From assembly GCF_030035675.1 (NCBI RefSeq), contig NC_084481.1, positions 235,010,927 through 235,074,926 on the forward strand: a stretch of 64,000 bases of DNA. Direction: 5' to 3'. How positions within the stretch are numbered: position 1 is the stretch's first letter; each line of letters starts with the position of its first letter. This document shows, piece after piece, positions 62,681-64,000 of this stretch. The notes beneath the pieces were generated by a model that was not told where the DNA came from, ran no database searches, and was given only the letters and a program-made list of their open reading frames with translations. The DNA is from Rhineura floridana (Eukaryota; Chordata; Lepidosauria; Squamata; Rhineuridae). Position numbers and translations under genes: made by a program.

Positions 62681-64000
62681 GAGGCTCAGCTCCCAAACCA
62701 ACTGGCGCAGGGGGCATCTTACGCAGGGATCAATTGGTTGATGATTAGCTCCTGTTGGAAGTCCAGAAGCAGGGGCAAAGTTTGTGCCAATGTTTGCTGA
62801 CATTCATAAAGGTCACACACACATACCCGACTGGGACATGCAGAGTTTCGGAAGGTTACCGCAAAGTCAGTGACAGACATTGGGAAGGGAGGACTGTGTG
62901 CGAGACAAAAGGGAAGACGGGAAGATCCTTTTTGCTGATTGTTGTGTCGCTGTGAGACAAGGAAGGGAAAGCACAGCAGAGGACCGAGAGGAGAGCATCT
63001 GCAAGGAGATGGGCGCCCTGTTGACACGACGGAAAAGGGGATTCTATTAAATGACCCCTTGTGGGCTCGATGGTATTTGCCAGCCTGAAATGGGTCACTG
63101 GACATTTCCCTGTCCTACTTTCTTCTTACATGGAGGTTAGAGGTGTGGAAAAAAAGGGGGGGAATCTTTCACCTGTGATCTTGAAGGCAAGGGGCCTTCC
63201 ATCTCTGCCAAAACGTGATGCTGTCAAACAAAATATTATACTTCCTGTTTAGGATCACCGGAGAGGGCCCATGGGTTTATGAAGAGAAGAACAGTAGGCA
63301 TGGGTGGGGGAGGGGTTGTCCTTCCTGTTAAGCAAAAGTTTTTTATCTTTTCAGTGCTCTGAATGTGAAATAGATACTTTCCAACTACTTCGGGTAAGCA
63401 GATGCACTGTAGGGGCACTATGGGTTGAGATTGACAGAGTAATCCTAATGGGGGGGGAAAGCCCCATTGAACTCACTCCCACAGGTAGCTAGGTATGGGA
63501 GTTTTCAAACTTCAGAAATAGTTGCCACCAACACCATGGGAAAAAAAGCTACATTCACAATGAGGGCTGGTAACTTTAAGGGAGAAGACTAAGATGGTTT
63601 TGTGGTGTGCAGTCAGGAGGAGGGAGTACATACAGGACACCTTGCCAATTCACTTACTGTAGGTCTCTGCCTGTGCTTTACTTCCAGTGAACCAGTGCAG
63701 GGGAGAAAGGGTGAGGACGATCAACCAAATCTCTCTTCCCTGAGTGGATCAGAATGGGGGAATCTGCCTGTTGCGCGAGGCTACCCTGCTCAACTAATGG
63801 CTGTGGCTTCATTAAAGCACTCATCCTTCTCCTGTTCTTTAGACAAGGTAAAGTTATGGCTTGGTGGTTGTGAAAAGAAACAAAGGGAGGGCATCAATGG
63901 ATCTCCAATGAGCTGCGCTGGGGAGGCCACTCTGAGAAGGGGAAGAGATGTGGCAGACGAAGGGCCCATCCAGACATCCTTTTGATGGCAAATTCATAAT
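62681..64000. other. Unassigned DNA
   Basis: No exon, RNA gene or clear repeat recognised. Frames of 60-130 codons on both strands overlap and lack motifs. Confidence 0.4.

Overview
The window looks like intergenic DNA from a squamate reptile, most likely a lizard. The evidence is the repeat set: very similar CR1 LINEs ending in an 8-bp tail (TTATGTTC), L2-clade LINEs ending in short A/T-rich repeats, an RTE/BovB LINE fragment, SINEs derived from tRNA-Ala, SINEs with an RTE-like 3' end, and many hAT-type MITEs. I found no host protein-coding exon, rRNA, true tRNA gene or CRISPR array that I could support. All long open frames belong to LINE reverse transcriptases or arise from simple or tandem repeats. 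The species call is inference, because no search could be run.

Layout. 1-2.5 kb: a CR1 3' end turned into six 155-bp tandem units, then a hAT MITE, an L2 tail and a SINE. 3.4-6.6 kb: SINEs, L2 pieces, a foldback MITE and a BovB fragment. 6.6-11.5 kb: a SINE holding a stack of CR1 insertions, one inside another. 11.5-18.2 kb: CR1 scraps, MITEs and a LINE fragment inserted in a CR1. 18.5-21.5 kb: a nearly full-length minus-strand CR1. 21.5-32.9 kb: sparser DNA with L2, SINE and MITE pieces and several stretches that look unique. 33-39.5 kb: an L2-rich block with one unbroken 642-codon frame, then a composite insertion and a large ATCC/ATTC microsatellite. 39.5-49.6 kb: SINEs, MITEs and L2 or CR1 fragments, many nested. 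49.6-53.4 kb: mostly unassigned DNA with one nested pair of hAT-like elements. 53.5-56.1 kb: a CR1 carrying an L2. 57.7-59.9 kb: a decayed hAT transposase. 60.8-62.7 kb: a pogo-like MITE and an LTR-like fossil inside an L2. 62.7-64 kb: nothing recognised.

Together these are a record of insertion order rather than a gene system. L2 copies sit inside SINEs, MITEs and CR1s; CR1s sit inside CR1s; MITEs sit inside SINEs, L2s and CR1s. Several 8-bp target-site duplications can be read directly, so many insertions can be ordered. The most distinctive signals are the stacked CR1 insertion, the 155-bp array born from a CR1 tail, and a 338-bp near-perfect foldback with an exact 8-bp duplication.
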